A stretch of DNA of 64,000 nucleotides from Sphingomonas carotinifaciens (GCF_009789535.1 NZ_WSUT01000005.1:1673501-1737500), one strand, 5' to 3'; shown: positions 7,691-16,309, numbered from the stretch's first letter. Made by a program: numbers and translations. Notes: generated from the letters alone by a model not told the origin.

Positions 7691-7858
7691 TGTCTCTCGA
7701 TACGGCATCTCGATACGTGGCTTGGCGCCACTACTCGATGCCTACTCGAGACGAACGGATAGTTTGGATCAATTACGCCGGTCAGCTTATCTCCGTTCGT
7801 CTCGAGTAGCCGTCGAGTAGCAGCGAAGCTGCGTATCGAGACGGCGTATCGAGAGACA
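7691..7858. repeat. 168-bp palindromic element (long imperfect hairpin), copy 1
   Basis: Two arms of about 67 bases (7691-7759 and 7792-7858) are near-perfect reverse complements around a loop of about 32 bases. Each arm contains TCTCGATACG, a second CTCGATACG, CTACTCGA and CTACTCGAGACGAACGGA. Nothing coding is seen inside. A half copy with the same words occurs at 62226-62333, so this is a dispersed non-coding element of the genome. It lies between the convergent desaturase and lptG. Confidence 0.85.
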
Positions 7859-7905
7859 TGTTGCCGTGCGCCAACGACCTGCAGACAGGCTCACACGGCT
7901 AGCCG

Positions 7906-9003
7906 CTATTCCTCGGTGCGGATCAACACCGCTTCGCCGATCAGCAAGAACAGCAGAAACGGCGCCCAGGCAGCGAGAAAGGGCGGGTAGGCGCCGAGAT
8001 TACCCATCGCCAGCGCAAAATTGTCGGCGACGAAATAAGCAAAGCCCAGCGCCATGCCGATGATCGCGCGGACGAACAGCTTGCCCGAGCGCGCGACGCC
8101 GAACGCGGCGACGGCGCCGAGCAGCGGCATCAGCACGGCGGAGAGCGGACCGGACAGCTTGTGCCACAACGACCCCTCCAGCGCCTTGGTGGGGCGGCCG
8201 GCTTTCTGAAGGTCGTCGATCGCCTCCGACAGGCCACGGAACGACAGGCTGTCGGCGTCGACGCCGGCCAGTGTCAGTTGTTCGGGGGTGACGCCGTTGC
8301 CGACGACCATGGATGCGAAGCGGGTGACCTGACCGCTCGCCACGTCGAAGCGGGTGCCGGGGCCGATCCGCCAGGCATTGTTCTCGCGCTGGCCGCGCGG
8401 TGCACGCACGATGCTGCGCAGCGAGCCGCCGGTGCGGTCGTACAGGGTGACGCCGCCAAGCTGCGTCGCGGCGCCGCGGCCGCGGATCAGGTCGACCTGC
8501 AACAGGTCGTCGCCGTCGCGCACCCAGACGTTGGAGCGGTCGCCGCTGTCGATCGGCAACGGGCCGTAATCGACCTTTTGCCAGGCGTTGAGCGTGGCGG
8601 TCGCGCGCGGGGTGATGCGGTCGTTGAACGCGAAGCTGATCACCGCGACCCCGGCACTGGCGAGCAGCAGCGGCGCCAGCACCTGATGCGCGGACAGGCC
8701 GCCCGCCTTCAGCGCGATGACCTCCGAATTCTGGTTCATCGTGATCAGCGTCAGGATGGTGCCGAGCAGCACCGAAAAGGGCAGCACGAAGGAGATGATC
8801 TGCGGCGCGCGCAGCGAGACGTAGCGCCACACCTCGCCGTCGCCATTGCCCGGCACCGCCAGGATGTTGCCCGATTCGGACAACAGGTCGAGCGCCTGGA
8901 GGACCAGCACGAGTGCCGCCATGATCGCAAAGGTGCGGACCAGGAACAGCTTGCCCATGTAGATGGCGATGGTGCGCGACGGGAAGATGGCGGACAGCCT
9001 CAT
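7906..9003 (-). CDS. lptG: LptG-type permease of the YjgP/YjgQ family
   Basis: Inner-membrane permease half of the LptB2FG exporter, which extracts a lipid from the inner membrane and passes it to LptC/LptA. The 365-residue protein has the family layout: about three transmembrane segments at the N-terminus (residues 15-130), a periplasmic beta-jellyroll (about 140-265), then three more (about 275-360). Its ATG overlaps the lptF stop by four bases. The canonical substrate is LPS, but Sphingomonas lack LPS and use glycosphingolipids, and this pair lies in the sphingolipid operon. A glycosphingolipid substrate is therefore plausible, as inference. LptG rather than LptF follows from gene order and length. 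Confidence 0.85.
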   Translation of the reverse strand: MRLSAIFPSRTIAIYMGKLFLVRTFAIMAALVLVLQALDLLSESGNILAVPGNGDGEVWRYVSLRAPQIISFVLPFSVLLGTILTLITMNQNSEVIALKAGGLSAHQVLAPLLLASAGVAVISFAFNDRITPRATATLNAWQKVDYGPLPIDSGDRSNVWVRDGDDLLQVDLIRGRGAATQLGGVTLYDRTGGSLRSIVRAPRGQRENNAWRIGPGTRFDVASGQVTRFASMVVGNGVTPEQLTLAGVDADSLSFRGLSEAIDDLQKAGRPTKALEGSLWHKLSGPLSAVLMPLLGAVAAFGVARSGKLFVRAIIGMALGFAYFVADNFALAMGNLGAYPPFLAAWAPFLLFLLIGEAVLIRTEE

Positions 9004-10223
9004 GCCTTGGTCTCCGCTTCACGCGCGCGCATCTCGCGGGCGCGGCGGCGCGGCCCCGGCAGCCAGCGGGTGAACAGTTTGGCCAGCTTGGCGAAGCTGC
9101 GCTCCAGGATGCCGATCGGCTGGCCGCCGGGGACATAGGCGGTGACGTAGTACATCCAGACGACGATGCCTGCGAAGATCGCGAACGGGCCCCATAGCGC
9201 GATCAGGGGATCGACACGGCCCAGCGCGCCGATGTCCGCGGCATACTGGTTCACCTTGTGATAGGTGACGAGCATCACGATCGACAGGAAGACGCCGAGT
9301 GCGGAGGTGGATCGCTTCGGCGGAATACCCAGCGCCACCGCAAGCAGCGGCAGCAGGAACATCGTCACCACCTCGACCAGCCGGAAGTGGAATTCGGCAC
9401 GGCTGCCGTCGCGCGCTTCCTCCGACTGTGCCTCCTGCCCGTGACGGGCGAGTTCGGGCAGGGTAAACTCCAGGTCGCGGCCGCCGCGCTGGCGGAAATT
9501 CTCGAACTTGGGCAGGTCGATCGGCAGGTCGTGGCTGGAGAAGGTCAGCACGCGCGGCGCGCGAAAGCTTTGCCGGTCGTGGATCAGCGTGCCGTTGGTC
9601 AGGCGGAAGATGATGACGTTGGGATCGTCGGTGGCAAGAAAGCGGCCACGCTCCGCGGTGACGCCGATCCAGTCGCCCTTGCCGGTCTGCGCATGAACGA
9701 AGATGCCGGACAGGTCGCGACCCTTGTCGCGGCTTTCCTCGATGCGGAGCGTCATGCGGTCGCCCAGATGGGTGAACTCGCCCACCTTGATCGAGGCGCC
9801 GAGCGCGCCGGTGCGCAGTTCGTAGCGCAGCCCTTCGTAATAATAACGGGCGATCGGCTGCACATAGCCGACGATCGCCAGGTTGAGCGCGGCCAGCACG
9901 ATCGCATACAGATAGGGTACGCGCAGCAGCCGGGTGTAGCTCATACCGACGCCGCGCATCACGTCCAGCTCCGACGAGGTGGCGAGCCGGCGAAAGGCGA
10001 GCAGGATGCCCAGCATCAGCCCGATCGGAATGCCCAGTCCCAGATATTCGGGCAGCAGATTGGCCAGCATGCGCCACACCACGCTGATCGGTCCGCCCTG
10101 CGTCGCGACGAAGTCGAACAGGCGGCGGATGCGGTCCAGCACCAGCAGCATCGCGGCGATGACCAGCGTCGCGAACAGCGGCAACGCGATCAGCCGGGCC
10201 ATATAGCGGTCGATGGATTTCAT
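9000..10223 (-). CDS. lptF: LptF-type permease of the YjgP/YjgQ family
   Basis: Partner permease of LptG, 407 residues. The beginning MKSIDRYMARLIALPLFATL is typical of the family. N-terminal membrane segments are followed by the ELDVMRGVGMSY coupling-helix region that contacts the LptB ATPase, a periplasmic jellyroll (roughly residues 140-270), and three C-terminal membrane segments including ALGIPPKRS. A basic cytoplasmic tail (GPRRRAREMRAREAE) extends beyond the usual end. The ATPase (lptB) and lptC are not in the window. It lies 85 bases after the hybrid kinase on the same strand and shares a four-base overlap with lptG. Confidence 0.85.
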   Translation of the reverse strand: MKSIDRYMARLIALPLFATLVIAAMLLVLDRIRRLFDFVATQGGPISVVWRMLANLLPEYLGLGIPIGLMLGILLAFRRLATSSELDVMRGVGMSYTRLLRVPYLYAIVLAALNLAIVGYVQPIARYYYEGLRYELRTGALGASIKVGEFTHLGDRMTLRIEESRDKGRDLSGIFVHAQTGKGDWIGVTAERGRFLATDDPNVIIFRLTNGTLIHDRQSFRAPRVLTFSSHDLPIDLPKFENFRQRGGRDLEFTLPELARHGQEAQSEEARDGSRAEFHFRLVEVVTMFLLPLLAVALGIPPKRSTSALGVFLSIVMLVTYHKVNQYAADIGALGRVDPLIALWGPFAIFAGIVVWMYYVTAYVPGGQPIGILERSFAKLAKLFTRWLPGPRRRAREMRAREAETKA

Positions 10224-10308
10224 GCGGTGGCTAAGGGTGCTCGGGCGGGCGGGGAGTTCGGCTATACGAACGCGAGGCTCGCGCGTCAGCCCCAATTCTG
10301 CGCGCCCG

Positions 10309-12252
10309 TCACTCCGCCGCGATGGAGGAGGGCAGGCGGTGCGCCGCGCGCGCCATGGCGGCGGCGATGCCGCGCTCCAGCCCGGCCAGGGTGAAGGGCT
10401 TGCGGAGCAGCTCATGGTCGCCGAACACCGCCGCATTCGCCTCGCCCGCGAACCCCGTGACGAACAGGACGGCAAGGTCGGGGAAGCGGCCGGCCAGACC
10501 GGCGATCATTTCCGGGCCAGTCTGGCGCGGCATCAGCACGTCGGAGATGACGAGCTGGATGTCCGGGTTGGCGGCCAGCATCGCCGGCGCTGCCAGCGGA
10601 TCGTCGCAGGGCAGGGCGTGGTGGCCCAGTTCCTCCAGCGCGCCCATCGTGGCGGCCAGCACGCGGGGATCATCCTCGACCACCAGCACCGACAGCGCGG
10701 CGGGGGGCATGGGGGCGGGGGCGGCCGGCTCGACCGGCACGGCGGCGGGCGCCGCGCTGCGGTCGCGCGGCAGGTACAGGGTGACGGTGGTGCCCGCGCC
10801 GGGCGCGGTGCGCAGCGCGACATCGCCGCCCAGCTGGCCGACAAGGCCGAAGATCTGGCTGAGGCCAAGGCCGGTGCCCTTGCCGACGGGTTTGGTGGTG
10901 AAGAAGGGTTCGAACACGCGCTCGGCCACTTCGGGGGGCATGCCGCTGCCGGTGTCGGTCACCGACAGCACGGCATAGTCGCCGGCGACGCACTGGCCCA
11001 CCGCCCCCTCGGCGAGCGTGATCTCGCCACTGGTGATGGTCAGGATGCCGCGGCCCTCCATCGCGTCGCGGGCGTTGACCGCCAGGTTCAGAATGGCGTT
11101 TTCCAGTTGCACGCGATCGGCATGGACGCGCCAGCCGGTGGTGCGATCGTCGACGATCAGCTCGATCGCGTCGCCAAGCGTCCGGTCGAGCAGATCGGTC
11201 ATGCCGGCGACCAGCGCGGCAGGCAGGATCGCCTGCGGCTTCAGCGACTCCTCGCGGCTGAAGGCGAGCAGCTGGCGGGTGAGCGCGGCGGCGCGGTTCG
11301 CGCCCTCCGTCGCGCTGTCGATATGGCGCTGAAGGGCGGCATGGTCGCCCGGCGCGGCGCGGCGGGCGAGTTCGAGCCCTCCCAGAACGACGGCGAGCAT
11401 GTTGTTGAAATCATGTGCGATGCCGCCGGTCAACTGGCCCACCGCATCCATCTTCTGCGCCTGGCGCAGCTTGGCCTCCTGCACCTTCAGCTCGGCCGTC
11501 GCCTCGTCCACTGCCATGGCCAATTCCTCGGCCCGTGCCCGCGCCGCCTCCGCATCCGCCCGCGCCGCCGCCCGCTCGCCCACCGCCTGCACCGTCATCC
11601 AACCCAGCACGATGGCCCCCGCAACGATCAGGATGCCGAACCCTGCCAAACCCCCCGCGATCCGACTCGACCGCGCCACCGACCCGCTGGCGTCCGCCGC
11701 CCGCTCGGCAAGCAGCGCGCGTTCGGAGCGGATGATGCCGTCGAGCGTGCCGGTGATCTGTGCCAGCGAGCTAGCCTGCCGCGCCTGATAATAGCGGGCA
11801 TAGGCCAGGCTGTTCTTGTTGTAGGTGGTGGCGAGCGCGATGGCGGACAGTTCCTCGCCGCGCGTGTCATAGGCGTCGCGCAGGCGGTCGATCAGCGGGC
11901 GCTGCTGCGGATTGTCGTAAGTGATGTGTTCGAGGCGGTCGATCTGCGACCGGGCCAGCGTCCATTCGTCGAAATAAAGCTGGCCAAGCTGGCGGTCGCC
12001 GGAAATCACGTAGCGACCCAGCGACGCCTCCGACCGGGCGATCGTGCCCGCCAGCGTGCGCGCCAGGATCATCACGTCATAGGAATGCTGTTGCAGGTCC
12101 AGCGCGCGGTCGCGCTGGCGATTGGCGTGGCCGAGCGTGACGATCAGCATCACCAGCGTCACCGCGCCGGCCAGCCCCATGACGACGAGCGCGATGGTGC
12201 GCCAGGTCGTGCCGCCCTCGCGGCCGACGGATTCGGCTTCGGTCCGCTCCAC
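10309..12252 (-). CDS. CHASE3-domain hybrid histidine kinase
   Basis: A 647-residue membrane sensor. After a first transmembrane helix (about residues 18-40) comes a periplasmic CHASE3-type helical domain (about 45-195), a second membrane helix near 200-225, then HisKA with phospho-acceptor His280 (GGIAHDFNNM). The HATPase domain follows with NAVNARDAM, DTGSGMPPEV and GKGTGLGLSQ, and a C-terminal receiver has the phospho-acceptor Asp571 (VISDVLMPR). There is no output domain and no response regulator nearby. The start is GTG at 12252, just before the first membrane helix, because further upstream would run into spt. Being 49 bases downstream of spt suggests co-transcription; the signal sensed is unknown. 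Confidence 0.85.
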   Translation of the reverse strand: MERTEAESVGREGGTTWRTIALVVMGLAGAVTLVMLIVTLGHANRQRDRALDLQQHSYDVMILARTLAGTIARSEASLGRYVISGDRQLGQLYFDEWTLARSQIDRLEHITYDNPQQRPLIDRLRDAYDTRGEELSAIALATTYNKNSLAYARYYQARQASSLAQITGTLDGIIRSERALLAERAADASGSVARSSRIAGGLAGFGILIVAGAIVLGWMTVQAVGERAAARADAEAARARAEELAMAVDEATAELKVQEAKLRQAQKMDAVGQLTGGIAHDFNNMLAVVLGGLELARRAAPGDHAALQRHIDSATEGANRAAALTRQLLAFSREESLKPQAILPAALVAGMTDLLDRTLGDAIELIVDDRTTGWRVHADRVQLENAILNLAVNARDAMEGRGILTITSGEITLAEGAVGQCVAGDYAVLSVTDTGSGMPPEVAERVFEPFFTTKPVGKGTGLGLSQIFGLVGQLGGDVALRTAPGAGTTVTLYLPRDRSAAPAAVPVEPAAPAPMPPAALSVLVVEDDPRVLAATMGALEELGHHALPCDDPLAAPAMLAANPDIQLVISDVLMPRQTGPEMIAGLAGRFPDLAVLFVTGFAGEANAAVFGDHELLRKPFTLAGLERGIAAAMARAAHRLPSSIAAE

Positions 12253-12301
12253 GGAAGGGAAGCTATCGCAGTCGGTGGTGCGAGGGAAGCGGGCGAAAGG
12301 C

Positions 12302-13564
12302 TTAGGCGATGACGCCCACGGCCCGGCCCGCATCGGCGAACATGCCCAGCACGCGTTCGATCTGGGCGGGGGTGTGTTCGGCGCAGAGCGAGCAGCGGAG
12401 CAGGAAGGTGCCGGCGGGGGTGGCGGGGGGGCGGGCAAGATTGACGTAGAGGCCGGCGTGGAGGAGCGCTTGCCACATCATGGCGGCCTGCTGCTGGTCC
12501 TCCAGGATGACCGCGATGATGGCGCTGTCGGCCTGTTCGGTGCCGAGGCGGAAGCCGAGCTGGCGGAGGCCGGCGTGGAGCGTGCGGGCGTTGGTCCAGA
12601 GTTGCGCGCGTTTGGCGGTGGCGGTGGCCAGCTTGCGGATCGAGGCGGCGGCGGTGGCGACGACCGAGGGAGGGAGCGAGGCGGTAAAGATATACGGGCG
12701 GCAAGCCAATCGGATCGCTTCGAATTTCGGGTGGTTCGACACGCAGAAACCGCCCACCGTGCCGACCGATTTGGAGAAGGTGCCGACGATGAAGTCGACA
12801 TCGCCCTCGCACCCTTGCGCCTCGTACACACCGCGCCCGTTGGGGCCGTAGAAGCCCATCGAATGCGCCTCGTCGGACAGCACCATCGCGCCGTGCTTCC
12901 TGGCGACCGCGACCATCTCCTTCAGCGGAGCGATGTCGCCGAGCATCGAATAGACGCCCTCCAGCACGACCAGCTTGCCCGCGTCCTTGGGCAGGCGACC
13001 GAGCCGCTTGTCGAGGTCCTCGACCGAATTGTGGCGGAAGCGGACGATTTCGGCGACGCCCTGCTTGCAGCCGTCATAGATCGACGCATGGCTGTCCGCG
13101 TCGAGGATGACGTAGTCGCCCTTGCCGGCGAGCGTCGAGATCATGCCGAGATTGGCCATATAGCCGGTCGAGAAGACGATCGCGCCGGTCGTGCCGTAAA
13201 AGTCGCGCAGCGCCTGTTCGACCTCCATATGGTCCTGGAAGGTGCCGTTCAGCATCCGGCTGCCGTTGGTGCCCGAGCCGAACCGGTCGAGCGCGGCATG
13301 GCCGGCGGCGATGACGTCCGGGTCGAAGGTCATGCCCATATAATTGTAGGTGCCGAGCAGGATGGTGTCGCGGCCCTCGATCACCGCCTCGGTCGGCGAC
13401 TTCACCTGTTCCATGACGATCGCGAACGGATCGGTGACCCCGGAATCGAGCAGCGCCCGGCGCTCGGCGATCAGGCCGTCGAATTTCGACATCAGGTCGC
13501 GGTCGGGAGCGACCGGGGCGGGATCGGCGGGGAGGGCGTGGGGCTGGGCGGCGGCTTCGGTCAT
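12302..13564 (-). CDS. spt: Serine palmitoyltransferase
   Basis: PLP enzyme of the alpha-oxoamine synthase family that condenses L-serine with palmitoyl-CoA (or acyl-ACP) to 3-ketodihydrosphingosine, the first step of sphingolipid synthesis. The 420-residue length equals that of the soluble homodimeric Sphingomonas paucimobilis enzyme, and the sequence reads almost the same. Visible landmarks are GTYNYMG, GSGTNGSR, DADSHAS with the PLP-stacking His, DEAHSMG, and the Schiff-base Lys in GTFSKSVGTVGG. It follows the acyl carrier protein gene by 77 bases, a gap holding a tandem 15-base repeat. It is one of the best-supported genes here and a hallmark of sphingomonads. Confidence 0.96.
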   Translation of the reverse strand: MTEAAAQPHALPADPAPVAPDRDLMSKFDGLIAERRALLDSGVTDPFAIVMEQVKSPTEAVIEGRDTILLGTYNYMGMTFDPDVIAAGHAALDRFGSGTNGSRMLNGTFQDHMEVEQALRDFYGTTGAIVFSTGYMANLGMISTLAGKGDYVILDADSHASIYDGCKQGVAEIVRFRHNSVEDLDKRLGRLPKDAGKLVVLEGVYSMLGDIAPLKEMVAVARKHGAMVLSDEAHSMGFYGPNGRGVYEAQGCEGDVDFIVGTFSKSVGTVGGFCVSNHPKFEAIRLACRPYIFTASLPPSVVATAAASIRKLATATAKRAQLWTNARTLHAGLRQLGFRLGTEQADSAIIAVILEDQQQAAMMWQALLHAGLYVNLARPPATPAGTFLLRCSLCAEHTPAQIERVLGMFADAGRAVGVIA

Positions 13565-13572
13565 GTCACAAG

Positions 13573-13602
13573 GTTTCCGCAATCGGGGTTTCCGCAATCG
13601 GG
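13573..13602 (-). repeat. Tandem 15-base repeat in the leader before spt
   Basis: The plus strand reads TTTCCGCAATCGGGG twice in succession (13574-13588 and 13589-13603). On the spt transcript each unit contains GCGGAAA, a possible ribosome-binding sequence, and the second unit ends about 10 bases before the spt ATG. A GC-rich hairpin (CGCCCGC/GGGCGGG) lies just upstream. The repeat could duplicate the ribosome-binding site or be a neutral slippage product. Confidence 0.75.
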
Positions 13603-13641
13603 GACGTTCGCGCCCGCCGGAACCGGGCGGGCGCGGGGCGA

Positions 13642-13887
13642 TCAGTCCTGCTTCAGCTTGACGACGGCATCGACGAGCTGGCCGACGGTTTCGATCTCCG
13701 CCTGCATGTTCATGGTGATGATGATGTCGAATTCGTCCTCGATCGCGGCGACGAAATCCATCACGGTCAGGCTGTCCCATTCGAGTTCGCCCTGGAAGGT
13801 GGTCGTCTCGCTCAGCGCCACGCCCTTCTTGTTGAAGGGGGCGATCTGGGCGGCGACGGTGTCGAAGATGGTCTGGCGGTCGCTCAT
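13642..13887 (-). CDS. Acyl carrier protein dedicated to sphingolipid synthesis
   Basis: An 81-residue acidic protein of the phosphopantetheine-carrier family. The attachment Ser39 lies in LEWDSLTVMDF (DSL motif), followed by the acidic helix VAAIEDEFDIIITMN. The start has a good ribosome-binding sequence (AAAGGA). In Caulobacter an ACP encoded beside spt supplies or holds the acyl substrate for serine palmitoyltransferase, and the same order is seen here, so a dedicated role rather than general fatty-acid synthesis is inferred. It does not read like the highly conserved housekeeping AcpP. Confidence 0.9.
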   Translation of the reverse strand: MSDRQTIFDTVAAQIAPFNKKGVALSETTTFQGELEWDSLTVMDFVAAIEDEFDIIITMNMQAEIETVGQLVDAVVKLKQD

Positions 13888-13942
13888 GATGATCCTTTCG
13901 CGGAAGCCGCATGGCATCCAAATGCGGCGTCTTTCCGGCGGC

Positions 13943-14839
13943 CTATAGCAAACCGGCGTCGCGATACCACCGGGCGGTGGCCGCGAGCCCGTCGGCGGTG
14001 GCGATGGCGGGCGTCCAGAGCGACGGATCGGGGCGCCGGGCGGGGTCGGCGGTCCAGTCGGGATGGCAGAGATAGCCGACCCGGTCGGGGGTCAGCTTAG
14101 CGCCCGCACCGCGGAAACGGCGGTCGAGCCGCGCGCCGAGGCGCAGCAGCGCGGCCGGCAGGTGCATCGGCAGCACGCGGGTGCCGACCGCGCGGCCGAT
14201 CAGCCGGGCGAGATCGGCATGGGTCAGCACGGCGCCGTCATCCACCTCCAGCACCGCAGGCGGGCCGGGGGTGAGCCCGAGTGCCACGATCAGGCGAGCG
14301 AGATCCTCCACCGCGACCAGCGACAGGCGACCGGGTGGCGGCAGCAGGGCGAGGCCGCGCCGCGCCAGGCGGAACATGTCGCGCATCTCGGTATCGCCGG
14401 GGCCATAGACGCCGGTGGGGCGGACGATCGTCCAGTCCCGGTCGCTTTCCTCCACGAGCGTCTCCGCCTCGCGCTTGGACCAGCCATAGTTGGACAGTTG
14501 CGGCTCGCGTGCGGAGAGCGAGGAGACATGGACGAAGCGGGCGACGCCGGCGGCGCGCGCGGCGGCGAGCATCGCGGCGGTGCCGTCGATATTGCCGGCC
14601 GCGAAGCCCGCGCGATCGGGCGCGTTGACGACGCCGGCGATGTGGAGAACGGCATCCGCGCCGCCAGCCAGCGTCGCCAGCGTGTCGGGGCGGTCGAGCG
14701 CGCCCTCCACCCAGGTCACGCCGTCCTGCGGCGGTTGCGGACGGCGGGTGAGGGCGCGGACCCGGTGGCCGCGGCCAAGCGCCTGTTCCACCACGACGCG
14801 GCCGACAAAGCCGGTGGCGCCGGTAACGCCGAGGATCAC
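13943..14839 (-). CDS. NAD-dependent epimerase/dehydratase family oxidoreductase, CerR-like
   Basis: An extended SDR of 298 residues with the nucleotide-binding GATGFVG motif at the N-terminus, a Ser in the VSSLSA strand, and the catalytic YxxxK as YGWSK. In Caulobacter the SDR encoded next to spt and acp is the ceramide reductase CerR, which reduces the 3-keto group after N-acylation. Order and family here match, so ceramide or 3-ketosphinganine reduction is the likely job. The start is GTG, overlapping the proB stop by four bases. A sugar-nucleotide epimerase is the main alternative, but the neighbours argue against it. Confidence 0.82.
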   Translation of the reverse strand: MILGVTGATGFVGRVVVEQALGRGHRVRALTRRPQPPQDGVTWVEGALDRPDTLATLAGGADAVLHIAGVVNAPDRAGFAAGNIDGTAAMLAAARAAGVARFVHVSSLSAREPQLSNYGWSKREAETLVEESDRDWTIVRPTGVYGPGDTEMRDMFRLARRGLALLPPPGRLSLVAVEDLARLIVALGLTPGPPAVLEVDDGAVLTHADLARLIGRAVGTRVLPMHLPAALLRLGARLDRRFRGAGAKLTPDRVGYLCHPDWTADPARRPDPSLWTPAIATADGLAATARWYRDAGLL

Positions 14840-15939
14840 AGCAGCGCCAGATGGTTGCGGTGGACCAGCGCGGCGCGCGGCGCATAGCCGAGGATCGTGG
14901 CCTGCTCGTCCGAACGCCGGCCGAGCAGGCGGGCGGCGTCGGCGGCGTCATATTCGGACAGGCCGCGCGCGATCGTGCCCCCCGGCCCCTCGATCGTGAC
15001 GAGGTCGCCGCGGTCGAAGCGCCCCTCCACCCGCACCGCGCCCGCGGCCAGCAGGCTGCCGCCCCCCGCCAGCGCGCGGGCGGCGCCGGCATCGACATGG
15101 ATCGCACCGCGCGCGGTGAGCCCGCCGGCCAGCCATGCCTTGCGGGCGGGCGCGGCATGGGCGGCGACGAACAGGGTATGGCGCGCCTCGGTGGCGAGCG
15201 GGTGATCGATGCGGCCGCTGGCGATGGCGAGATGGGCGCCCGCGCTGGTGGCGATGCGCGCCGCCGCGATCTTGGACACCATGCCGCCCGACCCCATGCC
15301 GGAGGCCGAGCCGGCATCCGCCATGCCGGCGACCGCATCGATCGCATCGACCCGTGCGATATGGCGCGCGGCGGGGTTGGTGTGCGGATTGGCATCGTAC
15401 AGGCCGTCGACATCGGACAGCAGCACGACGCCGCCGGCACCCGCCGCCTGCGCGATACGCGCGGCAAGCCGGTCATTGTCGCCGAAGCGGATTTCCTCGG
15501 TGGCGACGCTGTCATTCTCGTTGATGACGGGCACGATGCCGAGGCCGAGCAGCCGGCCCAGCGTGGCGGCGGCGTTCAGGTAGCGGCGGCGATGTTCCAG
15601 ATCGTCGAGCGTGACCAGCATCTGCGCCGCCGTGATGCCCTGATCGCCGAGCAGTTCGGCCCAGGTCTGGCTGAGCGCGATCTGGCCGGTCGCGGCGGCG
15701 GCCTGCGCATCCTCCAGGCTGGCGCGGCCGCCCTTGGGCAGCCCCAGGCGGCGCGCACCGAGCGCGATGGCGCCCGAGGACACGATCGCGACCTGCTGGC
15801 CGGCGCGGTGACGTTCGGCAAGGTCGGCAACAAGGCTGGCGAGCCATTCACGCCGCACCGCACCATCGGGGGCGACAAGCAGCGCCGAGCCGATCTTCAC
15901 GACCAGCCGCGTGCAGGAGGAGGGAGGAAACAGCGCCAT
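14836..15939 (-). CDS. proB: Glutamate 5-kinase
   Basis: First enzyme of proline synthesis, phosphorylating L-glutamate with ATP in the cytoplasm. The 367-residue length equals that of E. coli ProB. The amino-acid-kinase domain shows VVKIGSALL, SSGAIALG, NENDSV, GDNDRLAA, LSDVDGLYD and SGGMVSKI. A C-terminal PUA domain (about 275-360) is present. It is the first gene of the minus-strand run and is translationally coupled to the CerR-like gene. That places a proline gene and sphingolipid genes on one transcript, and there is no obvious metabolic link. Confidence 0.95.
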   Translation of the reverse strand: MALFPPSSCTRLVVKIGSALLVAPDGAVRREWLASLVADLAERHRAGQQVAIVSSGAIALGARRLGLPKGGRASLEDAQAAAATGQIALSQTWAELLGDQGITAAQMLVTLDDLEHRRRYLNAAATLGRLLGLGIVPVINENDSVATEEIRFGDNDRLAARIAQAAGAGGVVLLSDVDGLYDANPHTNPAARHIARVDAIDAVAGMADAGSASGMGSGGMVSKIAAARIATSAGAHLAIASGRIDHPLATEARHTLFVAAHAAPARKAWLAGGLTARGAIHVDAGAARALAGGGSLLAAGAVRVEGRFDRGDLVTIEGPGGTIARGLSEYDAADAARLLGRRSDEQATILGYAPRAALVHRNHLALL

Positions 15940-16055
15940 GGCGGACGGCGTTAGCGCGGTTGGCGGGGGGTGCCAATGCATGCCCCGGACGAAGGGGCGG
16001 TATCCTTCGCCGCGTTCGCGCGTTCGGTTGGCACGGTTCATTCATGCAGGAGACG

Positions 16056-16202
16056 ATGATGGCGCATGTTCCCGAGGGCGCGGGCGACAATTCCAAGGGC
16101 AAGAAGGCATCGCGCATCATCGCGCCGTCGATGGCGGCCTATATGATCTTCGCGATGCTGATCGCATTCGGACTGATGTACGCCTATGCGTCCAATGCCT
16201 GA
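16056..16202 (+). CDS. Small single-pass membrane protein of unknown function
   Basis: A 48-residue protein starting at the ATG at 16056 (or 16059), seven bases after a good ribosome-binding sequence AGGAG. It has a hydrophilic, Lys- and Asp-containing N-terminus and one transmembrane helix (about residues 27-46, MAAYMIFAMLIAFGLMYAYA). I do not recognise the family. It stands alone, divergent from proB and followed by a strong terminator, which supports a real short transcript. Longer in-frame starts at 15960 or 16044 lack a ribosome-binding site. Confidence 0.6.
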   Translation: MMAHVPEGAGDNSKGKKASRIIAPSMAAYMIFAMLIAFGLMYAYASNA

Positions 16203-16309
16203 CGATTGCAGGGCGTGCAATCGCGCATGAAATCAATGCACTTGCGAGATAGCATGCTGCGCTGCACAAGGAGCGGGCCTTTCAGGCATCCTCTCCTAAA
16301 AACTTTCAC

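Noticed and set aside
10213-12312. 699-codon open frame on the plus strand
   Set aside because: Complement of the hybrid kinase, whose HisKA, HATPase and receiver motifs are intact on the other strand.
13562-13604. CRISPR-like repeat in the spt leader
   Set aside because: Just two direct units with no spacers; a simple tandem duplication.
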